From Lysinibacillus fusiformis (GTDB taxonomy: Bacteria; Bacillota; Bacilli; Bacillales_A; Planococcaceae): a stretch of 64,000 bases of DNA. The stretch lies in assembly GCF_002845985.1 (NCBI RefSeq), contig NZ_PDFK01000001.1, positions 372,001 to 436,000 of the forward strand. Reading direction: 5' to 3'. The notes below the pieces were generated by a model. The model saw only the letters and a program-made list of their open reading frames with translations, had not been told where the DNA came from and did not search any database. This document shows, piece by piece, positions 54,640 through 63,314 of the stretch. The first letter of the stretch is position 1. Each line of letters starts with the position of its first letter. The position numbers were made by a program, and so were the translations under genes.

Positions 54640-54679
54640 CCCAGCCAGAAACGCAAGAAAATTATCGTTTCTGAATGGG
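54640..54679 (-). other. Stable hairpin between pilA and pilM
   Basis: An 8-bp perfect core (54646-54653 with 54666-54673) extended by CCCA/TGGG, with a 12-base loop and no U-tract. It lies just after the major pilin stop (54693). Such a structure would protect or partly terminate a pilin-rich transcript. Confidence 0.65.
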
Positions 54680-54692
54680 TTGGGAGGACTGA

Positions 54693-55178
54693 TTATTGAG
54701 TTTTAGTATTTTCTGTTTTTTTCTTATCTACTCCTGCACTTTTTAATAGTTTATTAAGTTCTTCTTCAAATATTGTTATTGCACCTGCAGTTGAGCTAAC
54801 TTTGAGACTCTCTGTTTTAATCTCTTCAAATCTACCATATGAAATTGACCATTTTTTTTCACTTTCGTTATACGTTACTTTATCATTGCTTCCTAGCTCA
54901 ATACCATCTACAAACGCTTCTAATTCATCTTTCACACACTCATTATCTGAGCTGTCTCCTTTACAAGCGCCATCAATATAAGCAATCTTAGCACCAGATA
55001 GAATATTTGATGCTTCTGCTAAAATAGCACGGTCCTTTGACTTATTAATAATATTACCAATTGCAGGCACAGCGATTGCTGCGATAATTGCTAAAATAAC
55101 AATTACAGCTAAAAGTTCAACTAATGTTAAACCCTTCTCATTTTTCAATAGTTTTTTATTTTTCCATTTTTTAAACAT
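54693..55178 (-). CDS. pilA: Major type IV pilin PilA-like prepilin
   Basis: 161 residues. Class III-like leader of 16 residues ending Gly16, cleavage before LTLVE, with Glu5 of the mature protein (Glu21). The hydrophobic helix ELLAVIVILAIIAAIAVPAI packs in the pilus core. Two cysteines (ACKGDSSDNEC) could close a small disulfide loop in the head. Lys-rich C-terminus. AAGGAGG precedes the ATG. Taken as the major pilin by its position between pilC and pilM. Confidence 0.9.
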   Translation of the reverse strand: MFKKWKNKKLLKNEKGLTLVELLAVIVILAIIAAIAVPAIGNIINKSKDRAILAEASNILSGAKIAYIDGACKGDSSDNECVKDELEAFVDGIELGSNDKVTYNESEKKWSISYGRFEEIKTESLKVSSTAGAITIFEEELNKLLKSAGVDKKKTENTKTQ

Positions 55179-55265
55179 AGAGAATTCCTCCTTAGTAGTT
55201 TTATATGAAGTGTGAAAACACGGTCTTCTAATTCAATTTCTAAATAAGTTTTATATAATTAAAAA

Positions 55266-56471
55266 TTACATATTTTCATATAGTTGGAACATTGGTAAGA
55301 ATATAGCCGCAACAATTACTCCTACAACAAGAGCAAGTACTATAATCATTAAAGGTTCGATAAGTGACTTCATTGTATCGACGGCACGGTTTACTTCTTC
55401 CTCGTAAAAATCAGCAATTTTTTCAAGCATGTAATCCAAGGAGCCTGTTTTCTCACCAATTGCTGTCATTTGTGTAACAAGAGGTGGAAATAGCCAGCTT
55501 TTTTCAAGTGGCTCTGATAATGTGCCACCTTTTTCTAAATTATCGCGGGCCTCCAGCACTACTTTTCCCATAACTGGATTACCTCCGACTTTTTCAACAA
55601 TCGTTAGGGCTTGTAAAATCGGCACCGAGCTACTAAAAAGAGTAGATAGAGTTCTCGTCATTCTCGCTATAATATCTTTTTGTAAAAGTTGGCCAAAGAT
55701 AGGCATGCGGAGTAACAAAACATTAACTGTATAATGAAACTCTTTATTATTTTTATAAAAATAACGTGATCCCACTACTAACACTAATAGCCCTAAAATC
55801 ACGAGATACCAAAACTGAATCAACCAATCACTTATACCAACAACAATAACTGTAATTAGCGGCATTTCTAAGTCCATATCTTTAAATGCATCCATAAAGG
55901 TAGGCACAATAAAAACCATTAAAAACATGCCAACCACCAGCGTTAAAAGGGATAATATTGCTGGATAGGTCATTGCCGATTGAATTTTTTTCTTGATGTT
56001 ATATTGCTTTTCTAGTGTGCTTGCCAGACGATCTAATGTGTCGTCAACGTTACCAGTAGCCTCTCCAGCACGCATCATATTGACAAAAAGCAAGGGAAAC
56101 ACTTTGGGATGTTTACCTGCTGCATCTGAAAATGCCATCCCACTCCGAATATCCTCTTCAACTTGCATCAATGCTCGCTTTAGTGGTTTATTCCGTGTTT
56201 GCTCACCCAAAATACGCGTCGCTTCAACGACAGGGACACCAGCACGAATTAATGTCGCATACTGCCGACAATAAATAACAAACTCTTGGTGCTTCACTTT
56301 TGTACCAATGGCAATGTCCTTATGTAAAATGCTATTTGATTCTTGAAGCTCCCGCGCATTTATTCCTTGTGCACGAAGCTTCTCCATAGCAATTTTTTTA
56401 TTTGGGGCTTCAATAATGCCCTTTTTAGGTGCTCCTGTTTTGGTGCGACCACTATAACGAAATACAGTCAA
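55266..56471 (-). CDS. pilC: Type IV pilus platform protein PilC
   Basis: 401 residues. Two GspF/PilC domains with FVIYCRQYATLIRAGVPVVEAT, GEATGNVDDTLDRLASTLEK and later MTRTLSTLFSSSVPILQAL, GEKTGSLDYMLEKIADFYEEEV; three membrane helices. It couples the ATPases to pilin extrusion. TTG start overlapping the pilT stop (TTGA). Confidence 0.94.
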   Translation of the reverse strand: MTVFRYSGRTKTGAPKKGIIEAPNKKIAMEKLRAQGINARELQESNSILHKDIAIGTKVKHQEFVIYCRQYATLIRAGVPVVEATRILGEQTRNKPLKRALMQVEEDIRSGMAFSDAAGKHPKVFPLLFVNMMRAGEATGNVDDTLDRLASTLEKQYNIKKKIQSAMTYPAILSLLTLVVGMFLMVFIVPTFMDAFKDMDLEMPLITVIVVGISDWLIQFWYLVILGLLVLVVGSRYFYKNNKEFHYTVNVLLLRMPIFGQLLQKDIIARMTRTLSTLFSSSVPILQALTIVEKVGGNPVMGKVVLEARDNLEKGGTLSEPLEKSWLFPPLVTQMTAIGEKTGSLDYMLEKIADFYEEEVNRAVDTMKSLIEPLMIIVLALVVGVIVAAIFLPMFQLYENM

Positions 56472-57514
56472 CTATAATCACCAGCGTTCATGTATGGCCG
56501 TGCATCTTCTAGCGAGATCTTACCTGTGGTAATCAGGTGCTGCATCGAAGATTCTAATGTGTGCATGCCCAATGCTTTACTTGTCTGCATTACGCTTGGA
56601 ATTTGGTGAATTTTTTCATTGCGAATTAAATTCGAAATGGCAGGAGCTTGTACTAAAATTTCTGTCGCAGCAATGCGCCCTTTTACATCTTTACGAATAA
56701 ATAAACGCTGTGAAACAATACCTTGCAGTACATTCGCAAGCTGCACTCGAATTTGACTTTGCTGATGCGGTGGAAATACATCAATAATACGGTCGATTGT
56801 AGTTGGTGCACTACTTGTATGAAGTGTTGCCATTACTAAATGCCCTGTTTCAGCAGCCGTGATAGCCGTTGAAATCGTTTCATAATCTCGCATCTCCCCA
56901 ACTAAAATAATATCTGGGTCTTGACGCAATGATGCTCGTAAACCATTCGCAAAGCTCATTGTATCGACACCAACCTCACGCTGATTGATGATAGACTTTT
57001 TATGAGTATGCAAGTATTCAATTGGATCCTCTAACGTAATAATATGTTTTGATCTTGTCTCGTTGATATAATCAATCATTGCTGCTAATGTAGTTGATTT
57101 ACCTGAGCCTGTTGGACCAGTTACTAAAATTAAACCTTGTGGTTTTTCCGCAAGCTTATATAACACTTGTGGCATATTAAGTGCTTCAATAGATGGAATT
57201 TTAGCTTCAATTAAACGAGCCGCTATTGTCACTTCATTTCGCTGATGATAGGCATTTACACGGAATCGACATTTCCCAGGCAATGAAAAGTTAAAGTCAG
57301 TTTCTCCCTTTCCCTCAAACTCCTGTTGTTTATGTACAGGGAGAATGGCATTTACCATTCCCTTTAATTCTTCAGAATCTAATGGATCTGCACCATAATG
57401 TTCCAACTGCCCATGAATACGATATACTGGCGGAATACCTTTTGTTAAATGAAGATCCGATGCTTTTTCTTCAAACGCACGTGTTAATAATTCAACGATT
57501 GAATAAGATGTCAT
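56468..57514 (-). CDS. pilT: Pilus retraction ATPase PilT
   Basis: 348 residues. Walker A GPTGSGKSTTLAAM, Asp box ITLEDPIEYLH, Walker B DIILVGEMRDYET, His box TLHTSSAPTTIDRIID, and the PilT-specific end with AIRNLIREKKIHQ-like AISNLIRNEKIHQIPSVMQT. It pulls pili back, giving twitching or DNA uptake force. Com systems lack it. ATG at 57514 follows AGGGGTG; lies 11 bp past pilB. Confidence 0.95.
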   Translation of the reverse strand: MTSYSIVELLTRAFEEKASDLHLTKGIPPVYRIHGQLEHYGADPLDSEELKGMVNAILPVHKQQEFEGKGETDFNFSLPGKCRFRVNAYHQRNEVTIAARLIEAKIPSIEALNMPQVLYKLAEKPQGLILVTGPTGSGKSTTLAAMIDYINETRSKHIITLEDPIEYLHTHKKSIINQREVGVDTMSFANGLRASLRQDPDIILVGEMRDYETISTAITAAETGHLVMATLHTSSAPTTIDRIIDVFPPHQQSQIRVQLANVLQGIVSQRLFIRKDVKGRIAATEILVQAPAISNLIRNEKIHQIPSVMQTSKALGMHTLESSMQHLITTGKISLEDARPYMNAGDYS

Positions 57515-57525
57515 TTTTATCACCC

Positions 57526-59196
57526 CTAATCTACACTTGCAACACGTAAAATTTCTGATGTTGTTGTTTGACCTGCTACAACCTTTAATAGTCCATCTAC
57601 TAATAGGGTGTGATAGCCTTTGTCATTCATATAATCACGAAGAACCAAATCACCTTCTCGATTTAAAATCATGTCCTTCACTTTTCGATCCACTGGAAGG
57701 ATTTCATGAATCGCCATACGTCCTCGATAGCCTGTATGATTACATGCAGGACAACCACGCCCCCTTTTACCTTGGGTAACACCTTCCAACCCATTTTCCT
57801 CTAGTATTTCTAATTCACGTGAGGTGAATACATATGGTTCAGCACAATCACGACAAACTTTACGTACAAGTCGTTGAGCCATAATGCCTACAAGTGAGGA
57901 AGATAGTAGAAATGGTTCAATGCCCATATCATGTAAACGTGAGATGGATTCTACTGCACTATTAGTATGCAGCGTACTTAACACTAAATGTCCTGTAAGT
58001 GAAGCACGTATAGCAATTTGCGCTGTTTCAAGATCACGAATTTCCCCTACCATCACAATGTCAGGGTCCTGTCGTAAAATCGAACGTAACCCTACCGCAA
58101 ACGTTAAGCCAACCTCTTCCTTTACTTGGATCTGATTGATGCCATCTAATTGGTATTCCACAGGATCCTCAACCGTAATAATGTTGACGCCTTCCTCATT
58201 TAAATGCGAAAGAGCTGCATATAACGTAGAGGATTTACCAGAACCCGTAGGTCCAGTAATAAGCATCATGCCGTTGGGACGGCTTATCATTTTCCTGAAT
58301 AGTACTTCATTCGTAGCACTAAAGCCTAATTTCTCAATATCATTGGACGAATTGGTTAAATCTAAAATACGCATAACAACTTTTTCTCCAAAGACAGTCG
58401 GTAATGTGGCTAATCGTATATCAACTGGTCTAAAATTGACATTCGTTTTTATACGCCCATCTTGTGGAATACGATTTTCTGTAATATTTAAATTGCCCAT
58501 TATTTTAATCCGAGCCAATACTACGTTTTGCATATGCTTGGGCAATGACCTCTCTGTACGAAGTACTCCATCTACTCTGTAGCGCACACGTAGCTCTGTT
58601 TCTTGTGGATCAAAATGAATATCACTAGCTCTTTGTGCTACACCATTGGCAATAATTTGATTTACTAAACGAACAATGGGTGAATCTTCATTCTCAATCT
58701 CGTCTTGCGTTTCAGTACTAGTTGCCGCTAAATCTAACATTGCAGCATCCATCGACTCCTGCAAATCATAATATTTGGTAATTGTACGATATAGATCATC
58801 TTTTGCAGCAATGCTTGTTTCGATCTGACAACCTGTCGTCATACGGACTTCTTCGATAGCAAAATAATCCATCGGGTCTTCCATCGCAATAAACAATTTA
58901 TTTTTCTCTTTGCGGATAGGCATAATATTTGTCCGCTTTGCCAACTCAGCAGGAATTAATTGTAATAATTCAGGGCTGATTGAAAATTGATTTAAGCTAA
59001 TATGAGGGATACCAAGCTGAAATTCTAAAACTTCAATGAGTTGTTGCTCCGTTAAGACGTTTTCTTTAATGAGAAAATCACCTAGTTTCTCATTTTTCAA
59101 CTTAGTAGTCAGTGCATACTCTAGCTGTTCTGCTGTAATAACGCCTGATTCAACAAGTAAATCCCCTAAACGTTTACGACCTGGCTTCATCGCCAT
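57526..59196 (-). CDS. pilB: Pilus extension ATPase PilB
   Basis: 556 residues. N-terminal MshEN-type domain (GDLLVESGVITAEQLEYALT, then QLIEVLEFQLGIPHISL), then the ATPase core: Walker A TGPTGSGKSSTLYAAL, DPVEYQLDGINQIQV, DIVMVGEIRDLETA, and a zinc site with VCRDC and GCPAC. It drives pilin polymerisation. ATG seven bases from GGAGG. 17 bp after the VanW/G5 gene. Confidence 0.95.
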   Translation of the reverse strand: MAMKPGRKRLGDLLVESGVITAEQLEYALTTKLKNEKLGDFLIKENVLTEQQLIEVLEFQLGIPHISLNQFSISPELLQLIPAELAKRTNIMPIRKEKNKLFIAMEDPMDYFAIEEVRMTTGCQIETSIAAKDDLYRTITKYYDLQESMDAAMLDLAATSTETQDEIENEDSPIVRLVNQIIANGVAQRASDIHFDPQETELRVRYRVDGVLRTERSLPKHMQNVVLARIKIMGNLNITENRIPQDGRIKTNVNFRPVDIRLATLPTVFGEKVVMRILDLTNSSNDIEKLGFSATNEVLFRKMISRPNGMMLITGPTGSGKSSTLYAALSHLNEEGVNIITVEDPVEYQLDGINQIQVKEEVGLTFAVGLRSILRQDPDIVMVGEIRDLETAQIAIRASLTGHLVLSTLHTNSAVESISRLHDMGIEPFLLSSSLVGIMAQRLVRKVCRDCAEPYVFTSRELEILEENGLEGVTQGKRGRGCPACNHTGYRGRMAIHEILPVDRKVKDMILNREGDLVLRDYMNDKGYHTLLVDGLLKVVAGQTTTSEILRVASVD

Positions 59197-59213
59197 AAAA
59201 ATACCTCCAATCA

Positions 59214-60545
59214 TTATGGACTTGTTTGTACAAAATTACCGCCCTTGTCATAATAACCATAGACAATTTCTGGTCCATCTTCTTGCTCAGATTCTTCAGG
59301 TGTTGAAGGTTTTATATCAGGTAAGCCGTTGCCATCTAAATCTATCTCTAAATCAGGATCTGCTATACTTTGCCCTGCGTTTTTTGTTGGTGGAGTGACT
59401 GTAATAGGCTCCTGCGATGAACGTGTCACAATCCGATTTTGAGGCGCATAGTAATCTCTGCTAATAAACTGTTCTTCCATTGCACCGTTCTCTACAATGG
59501 AACGATAAACTTCAACTCTCACCCCTTCTTTCCCCTCTTGTTCCACACGCTCTTGACCAGCCTTTAAATCTTCTGAATAACGGTAAATAGTTCGTGGCTT
59601 AACGATTTTATCTTTACTGATACGAACCGTTATATCTTTGTCTTTTACTGCTGTAAATATTTCTATTTTTAATTGATTGCCCTCAATTGTAGCTTGCATT
59701 TTGCCAAGCTGATTAGAACGATTAATAAATTGTAAGTCTTTCGCTAATGCAGCATTGACATCCGCTTCAATCCCCAGTTGTAAATAGTTGGGCTTTGTTT
59801 GTTGAGAATGTCTTTCTAGAACTTCATACTCTGTCTGAAGAATTACACTATAGAGGATGGAAGCTACAAAATCTAAACCTGTATCATTCGCAGCTCCAGC
59901 CTGTTCCCCTAAAAGTGAAAGCAAGGAGAATGACTGGTTCGGTACAAGTGTGACGTCATTTAATAAAGGGATTAGTTTTGCAACCCCTTGACTATCTGTC
60001 GGTACATCCGCAATTTGAAAGGCAATCCTTTCTTGCATTTGCAAAGCAGCAGCATTGATTACTGCTTCAACCTCATGTTCTTTCAAATAACTTGCTTGTA
60101 CTATTATTTTTTGAAGCGTTTTATCAGTATCCAAAATGCCCATTTCATCTAGTTCCTGAATAACAGTGTCGCTGGCAGTTACAGGAATGGGGATATGTAC
60201 AATTTTTTCATTTTTCCAAAAGGCATACCATGGTTTTTTTGTCAGCCGTTCAAACTGTGATATGGCTGTAGTAGTATCAAAAATTAATTGTTTCGGGTCA
60301 ATGGTCTTAGAGATATTAGTACTTTTAACATTTATTTCTGTTTGCTGCCAGTCTTTAATTGCTTTTTCCACAGTTGGTAATAAATTTGCACTATTAACAC
60401 CCCCGACTTTTATACCTCCAATTGTTGAACTTTTTGTCTCATCACTAGCAAAAACTTTCCCATTTATTATAAAATTAGGTAGACAGACTACAGCTAGTAT
60501 AAATATTCCAATCAATAATACAGTAATGGTTATAATTTTTTTCAT
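59214..60545 (-). CDS. VanW/G5-domain membrane protein at the head of the pil operon
   Basis: 443 residues. N-terminal anchor or signal helix 3-24. A helical/beta segment 50-190 is unassigned. Residues about 200-275 resemble the VanW domain (VPNQSFSLLSLLG, then YSVILQTEYEVLERHSQ and LGIEADV), but its usual GGGxCQxSS stretch reads TGLDFVAS, so the family's most conserved residues are lost. Residues 300-378 are a G5 domain. The tail has DLDGNGLPD, an EF-hand-like calcium loop. Probably external, cell-wall associated. AAGGGGG precedes the ATG. First gene of the leftward pil operon. Confidence 0.75.
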   Translation of the reverse strand: MKKIITITVLLIGIFILAVVCLPNFIINGKVFASDETKSSTIGGIKVGGVNSANLLPTVEKAIKDWQQTEINVKSTNISKTIDPKQLIFDTTTAISQFERLTKKPWYAFWKNEKIVHIPIPVTASDTVIQELDEMGILDTDKTLQKIIVQASYLKEHEVEAVINAAALQMQERIAFQIADVPTDSQGVAKLIPLLNDVTLVPNQSFSLLSLLGEQAGAANDTGLDFVASILYSVILQTEYEVLERHSQQTKPNYLQLGIEADVNAALAKDLQFINRSNQLGKMQATIEGNQLKIEIFTAVKDKDITVRISKDKIVKPRTIYRYSEDLKAGQERVEQEGKEGVRVEVYRSIVENGAMEEQFISRDYYAPQNRIVTRSSQEPITVTPPTKNAGQSIADPDLEIDLDGNGLPDIKPSTPEESEQEDGPEIVYGYYDKGGNFVQTSP

Positions 60546-60856
60546 CTGTCAATCCCCCTTAAACATCGTAATTTATTGGTTTGCAACTTTATGCTCATCC
60601 AGATACTAGAATACTATATTTACTACTACATTACACTACTAAAAACCTAATTTATTTTAAATAACCCCTTCAAAATATATAAAAATTTCACGATTTAGAC
60701 TAGTTTATCTCTTATATAATGTTATATTATCGTTATGAATACTTTATTACTAGTCGATTAGAATCACGCTTTTTGAACTACTCTTTTCATAATACATAAT
60801 TCACTAAATAACCATTTGGTTCTTTTGACACAAAAAACTTATAAGGGGCGATATTA
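60546..60856. other. Divergent control region between the two pil arms
   Basis: 311 very AT-rich bases between the starts of the VanW/G5 gene and the first minor prepilin. It must hold two divergent promoters. A TTGACA at 60825-60830 lacks a good -10 at a normal distance. No LexA, GlnR or Spo0A box and no clear ComK pattern was found. Confidence 0.5.
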
Positions 60857-61303
60857 TTGCAAAAAAACTTTAAAAATGAAGGTGGCTTTTCATTAATTGA
60901 AGTCGTTGCTTCTTTAATTCTAATTACAATAATATTGCTTTCATTTTTCGGATTATTTATTCAATCTAACAAAACTTCCAAAACTTCTAGCACAATCGTA
61001 GATTCTACCTATCTTGCTCAAAATGAAATGGAAAATATATTTAGAGAAATCAAAGGCAGAACAGAAGAACAACTAGCTAGACAATTACTCTATACAAGTA
61101 CAGAAAATCCTCAATATATTAGTTGTAGTAAAAATAGTAAATTTTCAACTATTTGGAGCTATGAAAAACAGATGGAAGATAGACGGTTTATTCTAACCAT
61201 TAAGCGCCATTGTCAATATGAATATCTAGATACTATTGTTATCGAAGTTTATGAGAACGATGTACTCAAAAGCAAGATGGAAAATATATATAGTAGGAAG
61301 TGA
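60857..61303 (+). CDS. Minor prepilin (PilV/GspI-like)
   Basis: 148 residues from a TTG start eight bases after AAGGGG. Leader of ten residues ending Gly10, cleavage before FSLIE (Glu5 kept), then helix VVASLILITIILLSFFGLFI. The head has cysteines at SCSKNS and HCQYE. Likely part of a tip complex that primes pilus assembly. First gene of the rightward arm; 4 bp before the next prepilin. Confidence 0.82.
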   Translation: MQKNFKNEGGFSLIEVVASLILITIILLSFFGLFIQSNKTSKTSSTIVDSTYLAQNEMENIFREIKGRTEEQLARQLLYTSTENPQYISCSKNSKFSTIWSYEKQMEDRRFILTIKRHCQYEYLDTIVIEVYENDVLKSKMENIYSRK

Positions 61304-61307
61304 ATAC

Positions 61308-61766
61308 ATGTGGTTCATAAAAAATAACAGAGGTTTTACACTCGTGGAAGTACTTGCTGTTATCTTAATTTTAAGCATTGTTTCAACAATTCTTTTTAGT
61401 ATACTTTCGTCTAGCAAAGAAACTAATAAAAAACAACTTGAAAATAATGAACAGCTTTCCGAGTTGTCTTATGTTTTAAAGCTCATTACGAAAGATATGA
61501 GAAAAACCATTACGTATGATCCTAATAATTCAACATTTAAAAACAGAGATGGTTCTATTCAATACACATATATCTTTGATGCTGAAAAAAATACGATTAC
61601 TCGTAACAACGAGGTTATTGCAACTCATATACACTCATTTTCCTTAACAAGTATTGGCGACTCTATTTCCATAAATATTGAAAGTATTAACGAACACACA
61701 ATCTCTACACAACTATCTTTTAGGAGTGGTGACGGTGCAAAAGATGAAAAAAAATCTACTAAATGA
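61308..61766 (+). CDS. Minor prepilin (PilW/GspJ-like)
   Basis: 152 residues from the ATG at 61308. Leader of nine residues, cleavage before FTLVE; helix VLAVILILSIVSTILFSIL. The head includes LSYVLKLITKDMRKTI, similar to the start of GspJ/PilW heads. AGGAAG precedes the ATG. A longer in-frame version to 61236 would overlap the previous gene and is rejected. Its 3' end overlaps the next gene by 32 bp. Confidence 0.82.
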   Translation: MWFIKNNRGFTLVEVLAVILILSIVSTILFSILSSSKETNKKQLENNEQLSELSYVLKLITKDMRKTITYDPNNSTFKNRDGSIQYTYIFDAEKNTITRNNEVIATHIHSFSLTSIGDSISINIESINEHTISTQLSFRSGDGAKDEKKSTK

Positions 61767-63276
61767 TGAAGGCTTTTCATTTTTATTAGTTTTTTTAACC
61801 ATTATATTAGTGACGATTTTAGGTCTAGGTTTACTTGCTGTATCTTCAAATTCCTTAAAACTCTCTAAACATGAGCGAGAAGATCAATCCATTTATTACA
61901 TTGCTGAGGCAGGTGTAAATTATGAAAAAGCAATTTTATTAGAAAAAGCGAATGAAGCTTATCAAAGTGCAAAAGCAGAATACGATCGTTTACCAATTCA
62001 ACAGAAAAAGTATGAAAAATTTGTAGAATTATATGAAGAGAATATTAAAAGCATAATAGAACCACTATTAAATAACGAAAACATTATAAATAATTTTGAA
62101 GAACAACTAGGAATGCAACCTATTGCCAGGATTACCCTAAAACAGGATTTAGATACGAATCTTCGATATTGGATAACTTCTATCGGTACATATGGAGAAT
62201 CGCCTTCACAAAAAAGAGAACTACAGCAAAGTGTAGACTTTGTTCTTGATGCCGAAACAACTAATAATAATGGTGGGGATGATGAGGAAAATTTAAATAC
62301 TGCTACCCCTGAATTTGCAGTACAAACTAAAGGCAATATTAAGCTAACAGGTGGGGCATCCATAAAGGGAGATGTAGCTACTGACATCGGTATAATTTCA
62401 TTGGATGGTGGTTCATCTATTTCTGGTACTGTAGGTGCTTCAAGTGATCATTTCCAATATCCATCTTGGATGGGAGATTTATCAAGCAAACTTACGCAAA
62501 GTAGGAAATATCCTGATTCAAGTATCCTGCCTTTATTTCCATTAGAGAAAATGCAACAATTATCAAAATTACCTGTTCCTCCAAATCAAGAAGTCATCAA
62601 AGATCCACACAACAAAACCTTCATTATTAATAATGGACATTTTTTAGCTGATAATTGGATGACTAATAACTATACTTTACAGTTAAATGGTGATACACAT
62701 TTCAAACAGTTCAAAGTGGATCAAAATAATACGTTAACTATAAATGTAGGAGATACAGATAAAAATTTATATATCGAAGATTTTAATATACTACAGGGGC
62801 ATATTAAAATTGTAGGAACAGGAAAGTTAAATGTATATATTAATAATACTTTTAATCTAAAAGGATCTTTAAACAGGAACGGTAATGCTAATCAAATAAA
62901 TTTATATTATAACGGAGCATCAGCTATCACAATTGCAGGAGAAACACAAAGCGCTGCCTCTCTTTATTCTAAGCAAGCCAATTTAACATTCACAGGGGGG
63001 ATAGGATTAACGGGGAATATATATGCAGGAGCAACTAAGGTTACTTTTAATGGTGGTTCAAACTCAAATGGTCAACATATTATTGCACCAAATGCTTCTG
63101 TCATTTTAGAAGGCGGCGCTCACATTAAAGGAGCTATTATTTCTGATAATTTACTAGCTAATGGAGGTACCTCCGTTACATTTACAGAAGGCACAATCCA
63201 ACCACCTTCTTCAGGACATACAGAAATTGGCGATCCTATCACTTTAATAAAAGAAAATGAATTAGTAGAACAATAG
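61735..63276 (+). CDS. PilX-like pilus protein with GG-centred repeats
   Basis: 513 residues from a GTG start (eight bases after GGAG). N-terminus DEGFSFLLVFLTIILVTILG is a PilX-type anchor: Gly then Phe, but no Glu5. A charged helical part follows, with IYYIAEAGVNYEKAIL, the AEAG motif of PilX. From about residue 205 to the end the protein is beta-rich and Asn/Gly-rich, with repeats of the type hydrophobic-x-GG-x-x-h-x-G: LTGGASIKGDV, LDGGSSISGTV, FTGGIGLTGNI, FNGGSNSNGQH, LEGGAHIKGAI. This suggests a beta-solenoid (bactofilin- or DUF7305-like). Candidate tip adhesin. Confidence 0.75.
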   Translation: MQKMKKNLLNDEGFSFLLVFLTIILVTILGLGLLAVSSNSLKLSKHEREDQSIYYIAEAGVNYEKAILLEKANEAYQSAKAEYDRLPIQQKKYEKFVELYEENIKSIIEPLLNNENIINNFEEQLGMQPIARITLKQDLDTNLRYWITSIGTYGESPSQKRELQQSVDFVLDAETTNNNGGDDEENLNTATPEFAVQTKGNIKLTGGASIKGDVATDIGIISLDGGSSISGTVGASSDHFQYPSWMGDLSSKLTQSRKYPDSSILPLFPLEKMQQLSKLPVPPNQEVIKDPHNKTFIINNGHFLADNWMTNNYTLQLNGDTHFKQFKVDQNNTLTINVGDTDKNLYIEDFNILQGHIKIVGTGKLNVYINNTFNLKGSLNRNGNANQINLYYNGASAITIAGETQSAASLYSKQANLTFTGGIGLTGNIYAGATKVTFNGGSNSNGQHIIAPNASVILEGGAHIKGAIISDNLLANGGTSVTFTEGTIQPPSSGHTEIGDPITLIKENELVEQ

Positions 63277-63280
63277 AAAA

Positions 63281-63308
63281 AGAGATTCCAAAATGCATTG
63301 GAATCTCT
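63281..63308. terminator. Bidirectional terminator at the end of the pilus locus
   Basis: A 10-bp perfect stem (63281-63290 with 63299-63308), 8-base loop, flanked by T-rich sequence downstream and A-rich upstream. It separates the PilX-like gene from the convergent DUF2339 gene. Confidence 0.9.
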
Positions 63309-63314
63309 TCTTCT

